Source: Lachnoclostridium sp. UBA933 (GTDB taxonomy: Bacteria; Bacillota; Clostridia; Lachnospirales; Lachnospiraceae). From it: DNA of 16,465 nucleotides. Positions 14,346-16,465 of this stretch are shown here, in pieces; position 1 is the stretch's first letter; every line of letters starts with the position of its first letter. The stretch spans positions 18,586-35,050 of the forward strand of contig DBDL01000100.1 in NCBI GenBank assembly GCA_002293545.1, in the 5' to 3' direction. A model generated the notes under the pieces. The model was not told the DNA's origin. It did not search any database and saw only the letters and a program-made list of their open reading frames with translations. The position numbers and the translations under genes were made by a program.

Positions 14346-14411
14346 TAAGTGCTTTACGGCATAGGCAGAGTTTTATGGAGATGCATGTATGTAAGTGCTT
14401 TACGGTATAGG
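14346..14411 (+). repeat. Pair of 20-bp direct repeats
   Basis: TAAGTGCTTTACGGCATAGG at 14346-14365 recurs with one change (C to T) at 14392-14411, 46 bases apart. In one frame of each, very short peptides ending KCFTA and KCFTV, each closed by the TAG in the repeat, can be read; this may just reflect the duplication. Function unknown. Confidence 0.6.
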
Positions 14412-14414
14412 AAG

Positions 14415-14480
14415 AAAGATATAGAGATTGCGGGGAATCCTACTACATGGGGTTTTCCCGCAATCTCTATATCTTTTATA
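14415..14480. terminator. Bidirectional terminator between dapL and the convergent surface protein gene
   Basis: Perfect 20-bp stem (14415-14434 with 14457-14476) that can extend inward by a G-U pair, two A-U pairs and two C-G pairs around one mismatch, leaving a loop of about 10 bases. T-rich tracts lie at both ends (CTTTTATA on the plus strand, CTTTCTTCC on the minus strand), and it sits between two convergent genes, only a few bases after the minus-strand stop at 14483. Confidence 0.88.
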
Positions 14481-14482
14481 AA

Positions 14483-16465
14483 TTATTCTGCGGCTTTCGG
14501 TATAAGAATAACATCTGCTATTGTCATCGTATTGATTCCGTCTACACCAAATGCAAAGTTAAAGTACGAACCGGTTAAATCTGACGGAGGAGTGTTTCCG
14601 CTTACGGATTTCTCCCCGCTGAAATCAAAGTCTGCTCTGTATATACCATCTATTACATCAATTTGTCCGCTGACCGGTGCGGCATTTGTCCAGTTGTTAC
14701 CCGATTGAAGTGCGGCATCCGTACAAGCTATGATTGGTGCAGTCCAATTTCCGGCACCGTTAAGATCGTTTGGCGTAAACATCTGAAGCCATCCGCCTGA
14801 CGTGGCGGCATTGGCATATACGCCGCCGATATCCGCAATGGTCAAATCCGGATTGTCATCGGAAATTCCGCTTAAATCAACAATAAAACCGATACCGTTG
14901 TTATAGGCAGCAGAACTTGTAACATTCAGAGATGCCTGATACCCTGAAGTGTCGAAAATTGTTTCCGCCGCGTTTTGTGATGCATTATACGCATTGTAGA
15001 TAGGAACACGATATCCGTCAATAATATCCATCACAAGTATGGCGGGTTCTGCAGCAAATGCATCACTTGTTACAAGTTTTAATTCAATCGTTCCCGCTTT
15101 TGCCGTATCACTTTGCAGCGTAATGTAACCGTCTGCATCTGCTTCTGAGGCTGTTGCACCCGTACCGCCGGCTTCTTCGACCGTAACGACAGGATTTTCG
15201 CATGTTATCTTAGGCATTGGAAAACCGTTTGAATCGATGGCTTGCGGATTCAATACGATACCGCGTTTCAATTCCTCTACCGTACAGGTTCTGAAATTGT
15301 TGGCTTGAGATAACCGGATACCAGCCGGCGGCATATCCTTGTATACGGTGATGCTAATACTGCTGCTTATCTCGGTGCCTTTTAATTTTACGGTAATGAC
15401 TGCCGGGGTTGCATTCGCATTGATTCCTGTTATTATACCGTCCTCATCTACGGTTGCAATTGATGGATCCGAAGAGAACCATTCGTATTCAATGCCGTCA
15501 TAGACAGGTATGCCATTTTTATTTGTGATAACAGGAATTAAAAATGATGTTGCTCCTTCTTTTACTCTGTCATTGGGTGTTTTAAGAGTCAAGTTCTGCG
15601 GTACATCTTTACTTACATAATCCGGGGCTTCATTTTTGATAAATCTAATATGTGTAACCGTTCCTCTGTTTCCATATTCATTGTTCAAAGATACTGTAGC
15701 ATATCTGGCGGCGTTAAAATATCCTTCGTAATTAAGCAGTTTCATGGGGGTTCTTACTATTCGGTCCGCACCATCTTCTGTTATATTTATTATACTGCCG
15801 GGAATTCCTGCAATCATAGGTTCATAAGCTTCTGCTTTATCCCTATACATATTACCTGGAGATCCGTCCGAAGCTTCTCCCCAAAGCTGAGGAGAGGATT
15901 CAAGCTTTCTTCCATTCTGATCAATATAATCTTCCAGTTCATATTCCATATAATCAAAATCCGATAAATCCGTTACATATTCAGCACCAAAACGGCATAT
16001 ATTAAATCTCAAACCTGCATTATACTGAGCATCTGCAGTATATGTAAATCCGTTGTCAGAAAGGAACATGAGATCACCCATACCGTTTTCTATATCCGAT
16101 TCATTGCAATTCCGCCGTGTTAAAGTCATTTCAAAGGATCTTTCCGGTGTCCATAAACCATCTACAATTCTTCCGTTATCATCCGGTCCCGGTCTATTAT
16201 ATAAGTCCTCCGGCGGAGAAGTTTCCGTATTCCCCGAATCTGTCGCTTCCGGTGTTGCAGTCGTCGGCACGGGAGAGGGTGTCTGTGTTGCAATCGTTGT
16301 TGGTACAGGAGAGGCTGTTTGTGTTGCAATCGCCGTCGGCACAGGAGAGGCTGTCTGTGTTGCAATCGTCGTCGGCACAGGAGAGGCTGTCTGTGTTACA
16401 ATCGCCGTCGGCACGGGAGAGGCTGTCTGAGTTACAATCGCCGTCGGCACGGGAGAGGGTGTCTG
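14483..16465 (-). CDS. Large secreted or surface protein with Thr/Pro-rich repeats and BIG2 domain (5' end cut off by window)
   Basis: The frame is open to the right edge, giving the C-terminal 660 residues; the GTG at 16450 lies within the repeat unit and is not a start. Residues 1 to about 70 are a Thr/Pro-rich linker of 12-residue repeats (TASPVPTAIVTQ and variants), degenerating to VPTTATPEATDSG. Next is a region of about 190 residues starting near GLWTPERSFEMTLTRR, aromatic and Asp/Asn-rich, which could be a carbohydrate-binding-like beta-sandwich. A BIG2 domain follows (EWFSSDPSIATVDEDGIITG, about 15345-15520). The last 170 residues form another beta-rich module (GYQASLNVTSSAAYNNGIGF through FAFGVDGINTMTIADVILI), also compatible with binding. 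Few cysteines, no LPXTG motif or transmembrane tail at the C-terminus. A catalytic domain may lie in the missing part. Function unknown; extracellular glycan binding is a guess. Confidence 0.85.
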   Translation of the reverse strand, partial: QTPSPVPTAIVTQTASPVPTAIVTQTASPVPTTIATQTASPVPTAIATQTASPVPTTIATQTPSPVPTTATPEATDSGNTETSPPEDLYNRPGPDDNGRIVDGLWTPERSFEMTLTRRNCNESDIENGMGDLMFLSDNGFTYTADAQYNAGLRFNICRFGAEYVTDLSDFDYMEYELEDYIDQNGRKLESSPQLWGEASDGSPGNMYRDKAEAYEPMIAGIPGSIINITEDGADRIVRTPMKLLNYEGYFNAARYATVSLNNEYGNRGTVTHIRFIKNEAPDYVSKDVPQNLTLKTPNDRVKEGATSFLIPVITNKNGIPVYDGIEYEWFSSDPSIATVDEDGIITGINANATPAVITVKLKGTEISSSISITVYKDMPPAGIRLSQANNFRTCTVEELKRGIVLNPQAIDSNGFPMPKITCENPVVTVEEAGGTGATASEADADGYITLQSDTAKAGTIELKLVTSDAFAAEPAILVMDIIDGYRVPIYNAYNASQNAAETIFDTSGYQASLNVTSSAAYNNGIGFIVDLSGISDDNPDLTIADIGGVYANAATSGGWLQMFTPNDLNGAGNWTAPIIACTDAALQSGNNWTNAAPVSGQIDVIDGIYRADFDFSGEKSVSGNTPPSDLTGSYFNFAFGVDGINTMTIADVILIPKAAE
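16263..16465 (-). repeat. 36-bp tandem repeats encoding a 12-residue Thr/Pro-rich unit
   Basis: Five full units (16263-16298, 16299-16334, 16335-16370, 16371-16406, 16407-16442) and a partial sixth cut by the window edge. Units differ by a few, partly silent, substitutions. As the length is a multiple of three, gain or loss of a unit keeps the frame. The array continues beyond the window. Confidence 0.93.

Noticed and set aside
16053..16430. Plus-strand frame of 125 codons across the repeats
   Set aside because: It is the antisense of the surface protein gene; repeats of length divisible by three keep several frames open. It has no ribosome site or recognisable domain.
16263..16465. Regular 36-bp repeats resembling a CRISPR array
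   Set aside because: Units are contiguous with no unique spacers, are in frame with a long coding region and encode a Thr/Pro-rich linker.

Overview
The window looks like chromosomal DNA of an anaerobic, low-to-moderate GC Gram-positive bacterium of the class Clostridia, most likely Lachnospiraceae. The reasons are an Rnf complex in the E-A-B gene order, strong AAGGAG-type ribosome sites, a DapL-type lysine/meso-DAP enzyme, SunS-like glycosyltransferases with TPR tails, and secreted proteins with bacterial Ig-like (BIG2) domains. The family assignment is an inference from gene content; no rRNA or marker gene is present. All genes but two, which are cut by the window edges, appear intact, and the largest gap without a gene is about 195 bases.

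Layout. (1) 1-2095: the 3' end of an rnf operon: rnfE (5' end outside the window), rnfA and rnfB, encoding membrane and Fe-S subunits of the ferredoxin:NAD+ oxidoreductase ion pump. (2) 2092-2715, minus strand: a small exported Ig-like protein whose stop codon interlocks with that of rnfB. (3) 2833-5149: a promoter, an OmpR-type response regulator, its sensor kinase and a strong terminator. (4) 5150-5246: a short MITE-like inverted-repeat element. (5) 5327-7622: two tandem paralogous GT2/TPR glycosyltransferases separated by an 83-bp block of hairpins flanked by a perfect 12-bp direct repeat, which looks like an insertion that split a formerly coupled pair. (6) 7699-8759: a promoter and leader with a ribosome site but no start codon, then two convergent genes of unknown function. 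(7) 8829-12991: a probable operon from a good promoter: a large membrane-anchored extracytoplasmic protein with a degenerate C39-like C-terminal domain, an M29 aminopeptidase and cytidine deaminase. (8) 13052-14287: a near-consensus promoter and dapL. (9) 14288-14482: two direct repeats and a large bidirectional terminator. (10) 14483-16465, minus strand: the C-terminal 660 residues of a large surface or secreted protein with a Thr/Pro-rich 12-residue repeat tract and a BIG2 domain; its N-terminus lies beyond the right edge.

Most of the genes are housekeeping or known families. The parts least explained by known families are the small non-coding structures (the hairpin block in 6416-6522, the element at 5150-5246, the start-less leader at 7747-7813 and the repeats at 14346-14411), the paired glycosyltransferases with unknown acceptors, and the large protein with an apparently inactive peptidase-like domain. 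I did not find convincing evidence of a defence system, CRISPR array, prophage or complete insertion sequence.
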